Shown: positions 1-12,285, numbered from the stretch's first letter. The stretch: 64,000 nucleotides of DNA from Nymphaea colorata (GCF_008831285.2 NC_045142.1:10163952-10227951); one strand, 5' to 3'. Made by a program: numbers and translations. Notes: generated by a model from the letters alone, not told the origin.

Positions 1-39
1 TTTTTAGCTAAGATTGATGGTCACAGCAGTATAAAATTC

Positions 40-43
<4 letters not shown>

Positions 44-76
<33 letters not shown>

Positions 77-78
77 TG
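44..78. repeat. (GT)n microsatellite
   Basis: A nearly pure GT dinucleotide run with one TTT interruption. Open frames across it on either strand read only Val-Cys or Thr-His repeats and are not genes. Confidence 0.95.
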
Positions 79-530
79 TGTCAATGTGTTGTGTGTCTGA
101 CGTGTTGGGAGGAAGGGGGATGGAATCACCAAGATATGAGCCCTACTGCTCCATATCATTGTCTGGAACGTCCTTAATACGGTCCCAAATTGGTGACGAA
201 AGGAGAACCGCCCTCGTCCTCCCCAACCCCAACACACAGACAAAAGGAAGTAAGATCAAGCCTGGTAAAAAGATTAAAATAAGAGTCAAAAGTGCAGTTT
301 TGGATTCAACAGCTAAAGGAGATCTAGTACCTGCGAGTTAGGTCGAACGATTGGAATTGGATGGCAATCAGTGTTTTTTTTTTCAGAACAATTAGACTGG
401 ACTACACCTGAATTATAAACGTAACTTCAAGATCAAAATATCATTCCTAAGATTATGCGGAATTCTCCATCCTTGAGCTTCTGCTACTTCCAGAATAAAT
501 TCGATACTACTTCCGATCATGTATGATAAA

Positions 531-560
531 AGAAAAGAAAAGAAAAGAAAAGAAAAGAAA
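531..560. repeat. (AAAAG)n short tandem repeat
   Basis: About six copies of a five-base purine unit. The flanking 342-700 stretch shows no coding signal. It would be intron or 3' flank if the minus-strand exon at 756-1166 is real. Confidence 0.85.
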
Positions 561-755
561 AATTATTCATAAGTATGTATTGGTTCAAACAGTCAAGAGA
601 TGGTAGAAAGGCCATCTCCGCCAAATGAGGATACTCTTATGCGCGCAGCTAACAACATGACTTTCAGGCAACGAACTACCCATTACGACACGGATAAAAA
701 ATGCACTGCCACAAATTCAATTATAGAACATGAGAGCACTAAGCACCAAACTTAC

Positions 756-1166
756 TGATTCATTAAGACGACTGTAACGGTTTGGCTGAGATTCCCCCAA
801 AAACCCCGTGACACTCCGCAAATAACCACCCCTTTCAAACAGCTTCGCCGCCGGAACCCGCTGGAGGGGAGTCGAGAAACGCAGACGGGCTGCATTCGTC
901 TCATCGAAATAGGTTCTATGACCACCAGAAACCACGAGTCCTGGACGAACTCGACCTTGAGAAATCCCGACCAGGGCCTCCACAGGTGGGGGAATGCCGG
1001 CTCCCGCCGCCGCTCCGGCAATGGGGAAACCTTGTCTCGCTGTCAGGCACCTAAGAACCCGGTGCATTGTCGGAGTTGAACCGGAGGGAAACGCTATAGC
1101 TCCCGATCTTGAAGCCGAAGGCCCCCGCCGGTCTAGGGTTTCGACGGAGAATAAGGAAAAGGGCAA
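756..1166 (-). CDS. candidate first exon of an unidentified gene (partial)
   Basis: I do not recognise this product. The exon is GC-rich in an AT-rich neighbourhood and open for 137 codons on the minus strand. A strong plant donor, TCA|GTAAGT, lies at about 755-750 and leaves phase 0. The N-terminal part is rich in Arg, Ser and Ala and poor in acidic residues, as in mitochondrial or plastid targeting peptides. Starts are possible at 1166 or at the internal Met at about 1068 (MHRVLRCL). The frame stays open past the donor to a stop at 717, so a read-through product is also possible. Downstream exons would lie in 1-700 or beyond the window edge. A weak acceptor near 337 would end the protein after a few more codons, but I cannot choose between these. 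No family motif is visible, so this is a hypothetical, incomplete model. Confidence 0.33.
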
Positions 1167-1439
1167 AACTAACGTTAAATTGTTGGAAGAAGTCTGAGAA
1201 ATGCAAAATGATTTTGTAATTGTCGACGTTAAACGGTGCGTTTCGCCGCAGAAGATGGCGCCAATCCCCCTCCGCCGACTTATCTGCGAATTGCGGGTCG
1301 GGTTGGTGCTTGAGAGATCTCAACCCGTTCTTCAGGGCACCGAAGGCTCGAAGCCAGAGGCGGGGGTCCGGATTTTCTTAGATCCGAACTTTGGGCACCA
1401 TCGCCAATCCAACCCCGGATCCATCAAATAAAATACAGA

Positions 1440-2330
1440 GGATCAGATAGCGACTGGACCTTGTCACATGTGAAATCAGATCCAAGATTCAGGCTGTTGG
1501 AAATGGATCCGATAGAGCTTCCATTAGCAAGGATCCAAGATAGCTCGCTTTTGGATCTTGGATTCTAACTCTTTTGGCTTCAAAGGATCCAATTTTACAT
1601 GTGTTTGATCCGGCCACATGTTTTTTCTAATTCAAATCCACAGCGGGTCTAATTTAATACACTTGTTTCAATTCCAACCCAAATGAACTTGGGTCCATAC
1701 TCAAATATCTGACAGGAGTTGTGACTACAGGACACCTACTAATTTAAAATAATAATACCATAAGAATCAAACAAACTGATGACCGTACTTTTACCAACTA
1801 GCCAATCCAACTAACGACCCTATGCCATCAACATGCCTTCAATTCGAACCGCCTTTTTATTTATTGAAATCGATTGGTTTGACCATATTTTTAAAACCCA
1901 ATAAATATGCAAAGACGAATTTAAAAATCATTCTACATGAGAAATGAATGAAGTAGAACAATTTATTTAATAAGCATGAACATGTTAGGTATTGGAAACT
2001 TTATAGCACCTTAAGGGCTATCTTGATTGATCAATTCGATCGTCATTGACTCGTTTTTTAAGCTACAAGGAATTTGCAAACTACCAAAATATGACGATTA
2101 ATTGGGAAATGAGGTTGCAACCTCACTAGTTTTTAGGTACTTCTCACACACCAAGTATATGTTCTGTGTGGTAAGTGCAAGCTCAGCTTGTTGTGAAGAG
2201 TGAAGTAGCATACAAGCTGAGCCAGCTTGGATAGAAATTCAAGTTCAACGCAAGTGCAAGTTTTATATCTGTTAAACAAGTTCCAGAAATATCATCATGT
2301 GGGTGTTAAGATTAAGTCTATCAGTAATCC
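1440..2330. other. intergenic, no gene seen
   Basis: AT-rich sequence with GATCC-containing motifs near 1490-1610. No long open frame, splice pattern or RNA gene was recognised. Confidence 0.6.
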
Positions 2331-2340
2331 GGGTCTGGTC

Positions 2341-2556
2341 TTAGGGGTTGTTTGGCAGTAAAAGCACTTTGTGGGTCTGGTTTTAGGGGTTGTTTAGCGG
2401 TAAAAACACTTTGTGAGTGTTCCAATTACCCGAAGATCCATGAATCTTTCGTAATTTTTTATTCATAATTTTTTAAGCAATTTTTTTATTCGTATTTTTT
2501 TTTAAGCAGATTCATTTAATACTCACACAATATTTATGCTATCAAACGGTCTCTTA
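2341..2556. mobile_element. Tourist-like MITE candidate with internal 42-bp duplication
   Basis: The left end GGGGTTGTTTGGCAG and the right end (reverse complement GAGACCGTTTGATAGC) are imperfect inverted repeats. Both are bounded by TTA, as expected for PIF/Harbinger-type MITEs. The left end is tandemly duplicated (2331-2372 and 2373-2414, 42-bp period). There is no coding capacity. Confidence 0.5.
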
Positions 2557-2857
2557 GGCAAATTTCTAAAGTGTAAAATGTGACATAAACTAACTGATAT
2601 TCAGATCGTTTAAGCGAACCTTATTAATAATGAAGGAGAAGTAATTATACATGTATAATCATCAGAGTGCACAACATTTAATATATAGGTTCATGAAAGA
2701 CGAAGCTCTCAGGGATGTAAATCTAACTAACGTGACTAACTAACGTATAATATAAGTCAGCCGTTGCATTACGAGGATTAAATCGGCGGGCTTTACAATC
2801 TGCATTATAATCAAACGTTCTAAATTTCGGCTAATCCTGTCCACATTAAAATCAATC

Positions 2858-2860
<3 letters not shown>

Positions 2861-2936
<76 letters not shown>
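2861..2936. repeat. (CT)n(TA)n compound microsatellite
   Basis: A CT run followed by a TA run. A similar CT/TA compound repeat lies at 3364-3402. Confidence 0.95.
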
Positions 2937-2938
<2 letters not shown>

Positions 2939-2959
2939 TACAAAGAGAGAGAGAGGGTG

Positions 2960-3360
2960 AGTGATTGGTAGGTACCATGCCACTTGGGTAAGGGGAAAAA
3001 ACCATACTTTTAAAATTAATGTTAAAAAACTGTTTTAAACAAAATATGAACCTTATAACGTGTTCATAAACATTAATTTCATTTAAATCATGCTTTAGTT
3101 CAAGTCATTTTTGTAAAACAAACAAAAAAAAAAGTTGATTTTGTACATCAAAATTTTGATGTTATAAGAGCTGTTCATTTTTTTGCTATTAAAAAATCAT
3201 TATTTTAAGTAAGAAAACAATTAAATTGAGATATTTTTCTCATCAAATCACTCTTAAGCTTATATCTACAAGGTTACATTTTAAAATTAATATTTTAATA
3301 ATTATCTTAAATAGGTCTTGTCTTTGTCTCTTACCCAATTGGTAAAGTTTTTACCTTCTT
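2960..3360. repeat. dispersed AT-rich repeat, copy 1
   Basis: This stretch shares an ordered series of short blocks with 9930-10240 and 10240-10580, and more weakly with 6910-7130. The blocks are a 'TAAACAAAATAT' motif, a run of T and A, 'CAAAATTTTGATGTTAT', a poly-T block, and an end resembling 'CCAATTGGTAAAGTTTTTACC'. No coding potential is seen. It is probably an old MITE family, but the ends are too eroded to define a target duplication. Confidence 0.55.
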
Positions 3361-3363
3361 TCT

Positions 3364-3402
<39 letters not shown>

Positions 3403-3403
<1 letters not shown>

Positions 3404-4473
3404 AAAGCTGAAATTCCAGGCTATTTTGAATTCTGTCCAATCTCAGCCATCACATGCATTGTATCCAACAAACATGATTAGACAATACCACCCAATGTAC
3501 TGTGAGAGGCTAAAAAATGTACACTCATTTAATGGGGTTTTTTAGATTTTATGATGATAAACACCGTCGCAAATGGTACATTTAGTTTTTCTAAACATCT
3601 AAAATTGTTTTTGATGAATTATATGGGACAACTATCTTCAAAATGTTGAATGAGAATTGCAATGATATGTGAATTGAAATCAGAAAAAAAAAACAGCAAT
3701 CATATAATATTTGTTGGATCATGACATCTAAATTACAGACCAGATTTTCAAGAGTTTTCAATTTTGAATACTTTAAGTACATTTATACAGTTGAATTATT
3801 GGGAAACAACCTATAATGGTAGCCCTCTTGGGCATCATAATTTCATGTCATGGTCCAGTTAGGACCATATTTATATAGTTTCTCTAATACCTCAACTAAA
3901 AACAGTGTCGACTTTTCCTTTTTCTGATAGTTGGCTGCTTTTTTAGCCATTTGAAATAAAAGATAAACTTCTTCTACCATGTTAGAGATTCTTCCTCAAA
4001 GCTTAAACCGTGTGACAGCTCCCTCATACATCACATTCGTCCACTTAGTCATCTTATAATATTGCAATAAACAAACATAAATCAAGCAGAAGATTATAGA
4101 AAGAAAGAAAAAAAAGTGGCAGAATCAACGAACTACCAATGTGCCCACTGTATTCATTCTCACCTCTTTAGGGAAAGGGCAGTCTAGAGCAAGGGATGTG
4201 CCTATTGCATTCCACATACTCCACCATATCTCTTTTAGAAGGCTTATAAGGTTCATTTTATGCCTAAAGATCCACTTACTTCTCCAGTCATCCACCTACT
4301 TTAATTTGCAGAAATGATCTCTACACAAAATTGTTCATTTTATGCCCAATTTACATTTTTGAAAATTTTTAGTGAGTGAATTTCAATTCTTCAAAATTGG
4401 AAGAGGGCCATGGCCATGCTGGCTCCATGTTAGCTCCACCTTAAGAATGTCTTATCCAACGTTGTCTTTTCAT
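3403..4473. other. intergenic, no gene seen
   Basis: AT-rich single-copy-looking DNA. Short open frames here lack splice signals, composition bias or family motifs. Confidence 0.55.
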
Positions 4474-4878
4474 TAGGGATGTCGATATATCTTATTTGAA
4501 TCAAATATATGGCCGAACCGATCCGAACAAATCAGATATGAAAAAAAACTTAATATTAAGAAATTGATCGAATTTGGATTCAATAAATGACATCCAAGAT
4601 TCGAAATTGGATTTGGATATTCAGACATATCCGATTGGATTCAGATATGGAATCGAATCGGATTCATTTTTAAACAAATATTCTATAGCTAATGCTATTA
4701 CATTTTGAAAATTGGCAAAAAAAAACTGTTTCAAAATTTGGATCAAATTCGGATTTCAAATTTGGATTCGAATATGACTTTTCTTTATTCGTATTCAACT
4801 CCAAATATGTGAATATCCAAAAAAAACATACATGATTAAGAGTATATCCGATGCGAATCTGATCCGTTGACATCCCTA
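4474..4878. mobile_element. hAT-type MITE candidate (405 bp)
   Basis: The termini read TAGGGATGTCGATAT at the left and TAGGGATGTCAACGG on the reverse complement of the right end. The interior is rich in CGAATCGGAT-like words. The flanking octamers CTTTTCAT and CTTATGCT match at five of eight positions, so the target duplication is weak. Non-coding. Confidence 0.6.
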
Positions 4879-4982
4879 CTTATGCTGGTTTTGTACAAAT
4901 TGATAGTAGAAGATGAATTTCCTTGATATGTGGCTAGGGCATGCAAGGTCAGCGACTACTGTCGTATTGACTATCTTTCTAA

Positions 4983-5180
4983 GGGGCGTTTGATGGTTTG
5001 AGTTTTTGATTCAAGAATGAAAATTTCAGAATCAGAACAGATTGGAATGAAATAAAAATTCTAGGTTTTAGTTTCATAATTATAGAAACAAAATACCATA
5101 TTTGTTTAATAATTCCAACTTCTAAAAAATGAACATTTTAATTCTAAAATTTTATGAGTGTGGTTACATCAAACACCCCC
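4983..5180. mobile_element. Tourist-like MITE (198 bp)
   Basis: Terminal inverted repeats GGGGCGTTTGATG and, at the other end, CATCAAACACCCCC, bounded on both sides by TAA. This is the structure and target preference of PIF/Harbinger MITEs. Non-coding. Confidence 0.65.
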
Positions 5181-5368
5181 TAAAAAACTAAAATCCCAAA
5201 AAACACCCCCTAAACAGGGGGTATTCTAGTCCAGCTTCACTTGCTACTATCCAATTTCAATAAAACCACCTGGTCATTACTCCAATAAAGACTATTCATC
5301 TCCTCCTGCACTAGTAAAATCTGACCCTGAATCAGGCGATTAGGGATGAACCCCCTTTGGTCTTGCCC

Positions 5369-5545
5369 AGTGGCGGAGCCACGTTATCGCTGCTGTGGGC
5401 AATTGCCAACACCAACTCTCAAAATTATTCTATTTACATATAAAAAACTTCATTAATTTTCAACTTTTTACATATGACTGCTCCTTAAAAATTTGAAATT
5501 TATAATAACAGTAAATTGTAACCAGAAATTTTTAGCTCTGCCACT
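5369..5545. mobile_element. small inverted-repeat element, AGTGGCGGAG family
   Basis: Begins AGTGGCGGAGCCAC and ends TAGCTCTGCCACT. Related ends occur at about 5733-6104 (AGTGGCAGG to GCTCCGCCACT) and about 7645-7810 (AGTGGCGGACCC to a degenerate right end), suggesting a local cluster of one family. No clear target duplication was found. Confidence 0.5.
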
Positions 5546-5732
5546 AGTCATGCTTCTACTCTGGCAACCACAGCCCTCATTCTACTCACAACCACTTTAG
5601 TATCAGTTTATACAAGAAGTTGCATAGGGAAATGGGCGAAATTCTTGACTACCTTGCCTGATTTGAAAAATGTGCTACTACTTCAAGGAGATCATCATCC
5701 ACAGTCACCCAGACAGCATCAACATGTTGCAT

Positions 5733-6104
5733 ATGCATGAGTGGCAGGCCGTGGCCCCACCTAATTTTTTTTTAAAATTACATGTAAATGTTAGAAATTA
5801 CTTATCTTTTATAAAAATTTTGAAAAATGATATTTCGGTCGGTGTCAAAATTTAAAAACTTTAATTCGGCTCTCCTCATAAAAAATTTCATCCTTCGCCC
5901 TTGCTGGTGTAGGCAGTAGCCCACACGAGCCGATCAAAACCTCATTACAATATCTCAAGGATTGCCCACACCAGCACATCAAAATCTCATTACAATATCT
6001 CAAGATCACATTGCCATGACTAAAAAATTGTATCCTGTGCCCACACCAAACTTGTATTGTCAATGCAACTGCTCACGAACTAAAAAAAATATAGCTCCGC
6101 CACT
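5733..6104. mobile_element. second member of the AGTGGCGGAG inverted-repeat family
   Basis: The terminal words AGTGGCAGGCC and AGCTCCGCCACT are inverted relative to each other. The interior contains a short duplicated stretch, 'CCACAC(G/C)AGC(C/A)(G/C)ATCAAAA', near 5920 and 5967. Non-coding. Confidence 0.45.
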
Positions 6105-6409
6105 GACATGCATCCACCAAATTGTTAAATTAGGTTAACATCTGTTTATGGTGCTATTAATCTTGGGAGTGAAGTAGTTGTGGGTTCTACCTTTGAAATG
6201 GTTGAATGTTTCAATTATGGCAGCTTCCTTTTATACGTGACAATGTTGTTTTCATCACCATTACCATTACGTTATTATGTCGCCATGAGAAATGTAGCTA
6301 CACCTTTAATTTTTCATTATCAGCCAAAACATTCTCAATTTCAAGATAGTATCTCATCACTTTATTAGCAATTGTCCCAGGGTCATAGCATGGTGAGGTC
6401 ACCCATGAG

Positions 6410-6635
6410 TAAGGTTGGGCGCTAGGCCGGGCAGATACCACGGGCCCAGGCCCAATAGGTAGGCCCGGATCAACCAAACGGGGTTTCGATTCGATAACTT
6501 TTACAAAAATTTTATTATTATTAATGATATATATTTTATATTAAAAAAACTTATATTTTAAAAAATATTTTTATAATAACTAGACCAAGTTCGGGCCGAG
6601 TTTCAAACATCGGGCGGGCCAGATGCCCACCCTTA
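6410..6635. mobile_element. hAT-type MITE candidate (226 bp)
   Basis: The left end TAAGGTTGGGCGCTAGGCC pairs with the right-end reverse complement TAAGGGTGGGCATCTGGCC. GC-rich arms flank an AT-rich core. The flanking octamers CCCATGAG and CCCTTGAA agree at six of eight positions. A related GGGCCGGGCC segment lies at about 55883-56110. Confidence 0.6.
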
Positions 6636-7179
6636 CCCTTGAAAGGTCTATGTACGTGTTAACTAGATTTTGTTGACAATTTGATTATTGAGTTTATATA
6701 TTACTAGGCAAGACATTGGGTGGGCCAGGCCGGCCTGTGCCTATGATTCGGGTCCAACCATCCAGGTCTCGAGATGGGCCAGCCTGCCTGTGCTGGCCCA
6801 TGCCTAAGGCCCAGACCTGAACCCAACCATCGAGGTGTAGTACAGCCTCCATTATCCTCTGTTTCTCTTGGTCTCCCTCTCCCATGGCACATCACTAGGG
6901 CGGGGACAAAAATCAAACTCCTTAAATCTTTGCAAATATTTTAAACAAAATATGTAATGCATTTATAATTAAAGACCACTTTAATGGAAAGCACGTCATA
7001 ATGAAGTTTTTTATGAAAAATGTTTTTTTTCTACCAAAAGTAATGCATCGTATATATAGTTTTATGTATGTCAAAACCAGGTTTGTAAATATAAATTTTA
7101 CTTTTACTCCATCAATGATTCTCACTTTGCTGCTCATACACGAGTGGAATTGAACAGTGAACTAAGCTAAAAACACTTA

Positions 7180-7605
7180 GAAGTCGTTTGATTGCTGTCT
7201 ATTGGGACATGACAGACATAATGTCCTATTCATCACACTCACACTATTGTCCTATCCCCACAAAAGAGAAGGGGGTCGGGAGCGGAGATGGAGGAGAAGG
7301 AGAGAGAGAGAGAAAGGTAAGGGCAGCTCGAGGATGGCGACAACAGTTCTGAGGCGAAGATGTAGACAAAGGAGAATGAGAGAAAGAGAAAGGGTGAGGG
7401 CAACACGAGGGCAGGAGGCCTGCTTGTTCTGTTCCACGCTGTTTTGAAGGATAGTTCGGGAAAGTATGGAAAAGAGGACAATTTATACTCCTTGACCAAT
7501 CGTCCTTCATGTCCATCCCGTATTGCGGACAGTGTTTGATAAAAAAATCGATTAAACAGGACACGCGGTTCCATTCCATGTGCCCTATGGCAATCAAAAG
7601 CTCTC
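7180..7605. mobile_element. PIF/Harbinger-like MITE candidate
   Basis: The inverted termini share TTTGATTGC (left AGTCGTTTGATTGC, right GGCAATCAAAAGC) and are bounded by TTA at 7177-7179 and 7606-7608. The interior is purine-rich low-complexity DNA. Open frames of up to 130 codons across it simply read this low-complexity sequence. Confidence 0.5.
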
Positions 7606-7814
7606 TTAATTACACATAAATTGAAACCCAACCCCTATTGGTTTAGGCTAGTGGCGGACCCACATGATGTCTCTTCACAAACTTTACTTGTTTTTATGTT
7701 AATACTTTCGTATCTTCGATTGTTTATATGTATATATGTGCGTCTTATAAAACATTAAGATTATTGAACTAGTACCCCACCAGCCACAATTTCTGGCTCT
7801 ATTAGTGGTTTCAG

Positions 7815-8511
7815 CTTTCATGATAAAATATTCTTCTTGTTCATCCAATAATTAAGATTATTAATGTAAAGAGAGCGTTTTCCACTAATAGTACAAAAGT
7901 TAGGTGTGTTTTAACAATATCCAAAAGTAAAATGTGTTCATTATTATTGGAAAATGTTTATGCGCTTTTTTTTTTTTGGTAAATTTTTCATTAGCTTTAA
8001 AGTTGAGGGCCCATGGGAGCAACGTTAAAGTGATATAAGAATAAAAATGCAACTGGACAGCCACCTTCTACCTAACGTCGCCCGTCCACTTTGTTTTCTT
8101 CATTTTTCCAAGATTGAATGTAACAAGCAGGCCAATAGCCGCCGTCCATCTCAGAGATGGAAGGTCCTTGGCACAAAAAATTTGCTAAGACATACAATAC
8201 AAGTAGGTATCCAAACGGTTCCGACTTGGTTCGGATCCATAATTCATCGCTTTACTCAGGATTCAATGCAAGTAGGATCCTGTTCATATCTGAGATGCGA
8301 TTTTGAATTCATTTACTTAGACCATGTACCGAGTCGGTGTCCAACTAGAATTGGGCTTCATTTTTTATTAGATCCAACTAAATGGATCCAGTTTGGGTTG
8401 CTGATAGGATCGTAGCGTACCAATTGGGACGCACCAAAATGCACAGCCCATCAAATCTTCTCAACAAGGAAAATAATGGCCCCACTCATGTAACTTATGA
8501 CGATTATTGCT
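7815..8511. other. intergenic, no gene recognised
   Basis: A plus-strand frame of 122 codons (8047-8415) exists. It has no recognisable family, no promoter signal and many GGATCC-like words resembling those near 1490-1610, so it reads as repeat DNA rather than a gene. Confidence 0.45.
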
Positions 8512-8519
8512 CCCACAGT

Positions 8520-9117
8520 TAGGGGTAAACAACGAGTCGGTCTCGGCTCGTTAAAGCTCGGCTTTTGAACGAGTTGGAGCCGAGTCATATATTTAACGAG
8601 TCGAGATCGAGTTCATGAGTCAACTTGTTCAAACAATCAAGTTGAGTTCGAGCTCAACACGTAACTACCGAGTTGAGCTCAAGCCTTAATCAAGTCGATA
8701 TATTCAAACAAATTTACAAGTTTGTCGAGCTTTAATCAAGTCGATATATTTCAAACAAATTTACGAGTTTGTCGAGCCTTAATCGAGTCAAGCTCGAGCT
8801 CAACATGTGCCGATGAATATCAATTCTATTCAAACGAGTTTGTCGAGCCTTAATCGAGTCGAGCCCGAGCACAACATGTAACTGGCGAGTCGAACTCGAA
8901 CTACTTCTGTCGAGCTATTCTCGAGCTCAAACTTCATGTATCGATGAATATCAATTCTATTCAAACAAGTTTGTCGAACTGTAATCGAGTTGAGCCCGAG
9001 CTCAACACGTAACTGCCGAGTCGAGCTACTTCCGTTGAGCTATTCTATAGGTTTCATTAGTCAAGCCGAGCTTGAGCTGACTGAACTTGGCCTCGACTCA
9101 ACTCGTGTTCACCTCTA
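8520..9117. mobile_element. hAT-type MITE (598 bp) with 8-bp target duplication
   Basis: The left end TAGGGGTAAACAACGAGT and the right-end reverse complement TAGAGGTGAACACGAGTT are inverted repeats. The flanking octamers CCCACAGT (8512-8519) and CCCACAAT (9118-9125) differ at one base, fitting a hAT target duplication. The interior consists of repeated CGAGTCGAGCTCGAGC-like words and internal tandem copies of an approximately 60-bp block. Non-coding. Confidence 0.8.
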
Positions 9118-9125
9118 CCCACAAT

Positions 9126-9930
9126 CACCAGCAGATTAAGGAATCTCATCTACAATATACATAGACCTCAATGGTATGAGTTTCCCAATACCCTATATTA
9201 TAGGGTCAAGAAAAAAAGAATACTATTTACTAGAGGAGCATACTTTAGCTGGTGGAGCAGATAGGTCAATGAGAGTTGGTCATTAGTTTGATTCATGTAG
9301 GTATTCCTATTTTATATTGAAAAAAATGGTAGTGTGACACTATGGTTTAAGGTATACTACGTGTCTCGAAGCGGCAATAAACCCAAAAGTAGGGAGAAAG
9401 AGCCTTTCTTCGGGCAGAAAAAAGAAAGAGAATAATATCTTATTACTAACTCAATATGAACTTGCTATATATTTTATAAAAAAGTCTGAATTTTAGTTCC
9501 AAAGCCAGACAATAAACTTAACCATTTGCCCCATTTTACAGGTAAAGCCTCTAAAAGGCAGGGTAAAAGATTTACCTAAAAAAGTGCTTAAAAGAGTGCA
9601 TAATATCTTGCTCATCTGTTGGCTTTCTTTTCCATAATACCTACCTCACTTTTCTTATTTTTCTGCAAGCCATACTTTTGCTAACAGCTAAAAATAAGTT
9701 GCATCCATAACATGCTTGGAAAACGTGGAAATATGTACTTTCAATATCACAATTCTAACTTAAATACCGTTTTTTGTTTTTTACTTCTGGCACTAAAACT
9801 GAAGTCTGATAAAAAAAAAAAAAAAAAAAACTTCCGATCATATTTAGATTTTATGGTTAAAATTGAGAAAGAGAGAGACGGAGAAAAAAGAGAGAAAAAA
9901 TGGTAAAAACTATGAATAAAAACCAGACCC
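9126..9930. other. intergenic, no gene seen
   Basis: AT-rich DNA with an A-run at about 9812-9830. Nothing coding is recognised. Confidence 0.55.
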
Positions 9931-10580
9931 TTTAATTTTTTTCTAAAAATTTTATTTTAAATAAAATATAAACATCCTAATGTATTTGCAAAAATTATTT
10001 TGATATAAAACATGTTTTGAATCAAGTTGTTTTATAAAAAAAGATGTTGATGGAATTGAGAGCCATTCATTTTTTCTTACTATAAAAACACAATTAAAAC
10101 CTAAAAAACATATCAACTTAATATATATTTTCATCAAAGTATCATTAAAATCATATTGGTATGGTCAGATTTAAAAAAACACTTTAAAGGGTCTGGTTTT
10201 TGTCTCTGACCTATTGGTCTAGTTTATACCAATATATATATATATATAATTGGTAGATCTCAAACAACTAAACCAAAGATAAGAACAATACCCTTTAAAG
10301 TTTTGTTTAAAAATACAAAATACAAACATCATAGTACATTTATAAAAACTAATTTGACATAAAACATGTTTTAGTTCAAGTTTCTTTGTGAAAAACGACG
10401 ATTTCTTCGCCGTCAAAATTTTGATGTTATGTAAATAGTTTAATTTTTCTTATTATAAAAGTACAATAACATGCAAAAATACTTAACATATGTTTGATCA
10501 TATCTATAAGATTAGATTACATAAAAAAAGATAAGTTTTTGTTTTGAATCTAGTGGTCTGGAACCTACCAATCACTCTCC
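9930..10580. repeat. two adjacent copies of the dispersed AT-rich repeat
   Basis: About 9930-10240 and 10240-10580 repeat the same block order as 2960-3360, including the 'ATAAAACATGTTTT' block and the 'GTCAAAATTTTGATGTTAT' block (second copy). Each copy ends with a 'TATTGGTCTAG' or 'AGTGGTCTGG' phrase. They are arranged head to tail with a short TA run between them. Confidence 0.55.
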
Positions 10581-11257
10581 AAATATAAACAAATTCATAC
10601 ACCTAATACAATTTGGACGGTTCCGGCACACGGACTGTAACTAGAAATTGACAAACGCAGCATCACGGGGATCTCCTGAACAGGAAGCAATCCTATTTTC
10701 ATTCGTGCACTAATAAAGACAGTCAGATCTCTCGAAATCGACGGCGTCAGTCAACGTTCCTGTTCTAGGCGGCGTGGAACCGAACGCGTGGACAATCCAA
10801 CGGCTCAGATGGCAAGGCACGGAAAAACAGGTAGGAAGGGCACCGAGGGCAGTATGGGCCGGGGAATATTATCAGTTGGGCAATTTCACCCTCCTTGTTT
10901 TTAATGTGAATGTTGAATAATTGGTAGTGGGTGATGTCGAAGCAGGACGAGCAACTGTGACGGAAAGGGACGTGTCAGTGACTCCATAATTATCATCATC
11001 TCTCTCCATCCCCACTGTGCGCTCTGGATTGAAACCATGTCGTCAAATAATCAGAATCTTGAATCTCCCAAATTCAATGAATTGGTCAGTTCAATGATAC
11101 TGTTGAAGTATAATACATATAAGCAACAAGGGATTTGAATTTTGAAATCGTTGTCATGTATTATTTCTTTGAGCTGCAAATAGTGATAAGTGCAACAATT
11201 GAATCGAAGATTAAAGCATAAGGATCTAGTCTTTAGGTTTTACTTCAAAGCCTATTT

Positions 11258-11311
<54 letters not shown>

Positions 11312-12140
11312 CTAAAAATATTAAAAGACTGAATAACATATGATGTTATAAGCCAACAAATTGAATTTGTTTGACACCAGTTCAACGGTTGATTTTTAGA
11401 ACAGTTATCCAAATAATGAAATCCAAGGCACCTAAGATAGAAACTATTTTGGGCAAAAATTTTTGTGTCACATATTGCTTTGGGTGGTTGAATGTCGTTT
11501 AATATTGAGGGTCAGTGCTACCTAAAATTAGTTTAATTTTTTTGGCTCCCCGTTAATCTTAAATGTTCCAAGTATATCTTATTAGGAAAAAAAGAGTTAT
11601 ACATTTTCATTTCCAATTCAAATGATGCTTCCTTTTTTTTGTCTCTATCGCTGCCATTTTGTTTCTGCTTTCAAAATTTTGTTGGTTTTTTTATAAAATA
11701 CTTTTTAATGCATATTCATGTTCGCCTCATTAATGTCATGAAGCAATGACATGAAAGTTTTTTTATCTCCAAAAGGTTGGCACAACAAAGGGGACGCGAG
11801 TTGATAGACAATCAGATAGACAATCAGATTCTGCTTCGAACTCTTGTGTTGTTAAAATCTTTATATTTTAGAGAATCATTGATACCTAAGTTGAAGTATA
11901 GTGAATTACCCTGAAACATCCGAAACTTCTGAGAGATGGTGGGATTTGCGTCATACTCACTTCACCAACCAAAAATAAAAAAGCAAAAGCCTTAAACTGC
12001 TTTGGCTGTTAGCCGATTTGAGACTTGTAGCAATGACCAGCCGTCCTCAATTGTGCCAACTGCTTGAGTTCCTTTTATAAACATTACCTCCCCTTTTTCC
12101 TTGTGGCTCATAAGTTGGGAACCTTAGTTTTAGATCCATC
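10581..12140. other. intergenic upstream of CBSX3; includes a (TA)n run at about 11260-11306
   Basis: A GC-richer patch at about 10620-10860 carries ACGCG and GGCGTGG words but no long open frame. The rest is AT-rich. No gene or RNA is recognised. Confidence 0.5.
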
Positions 12141-12285
12141 TTTTTCTCTCTCTTTAAACTATTACAATGGACAATGGATACAATTGCTTTTCTATTGATA
12201 TTTCTCTCTCTTCCAACTATTACACTATAATGCCCAATGGATACAACTGCCTTTTCTATTAATATTTATCTCTCTGTTTTTTATT
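12140..12285. repeat. direct tandem duplication about 75 bp, upstream of CBSX3
   Basis: Two adjacent diverged copies each read 'TCTCTCTC..AACTATTACA', then 'CAATGGATACAA', then 'TTTTCTATT(A/G)ATATTT'. They end about 235 bp before the CBSX3 TATA box, so they lie in the proximal promoter region. Confidence 0.75.

Noticed and set aside
48..341. Open frames across the GT repeat at the window start
   Set aside because: Most of their length is dinucleotide repeat or low-complexity sequence, and they lack any gene-like feature.
7239..7631. 130-codon minus-strand frame
   Set aside because: It reads the purine/pyrimidine-rich core of a MITE-like element; the product is a Ser/Leu low-complexity string.
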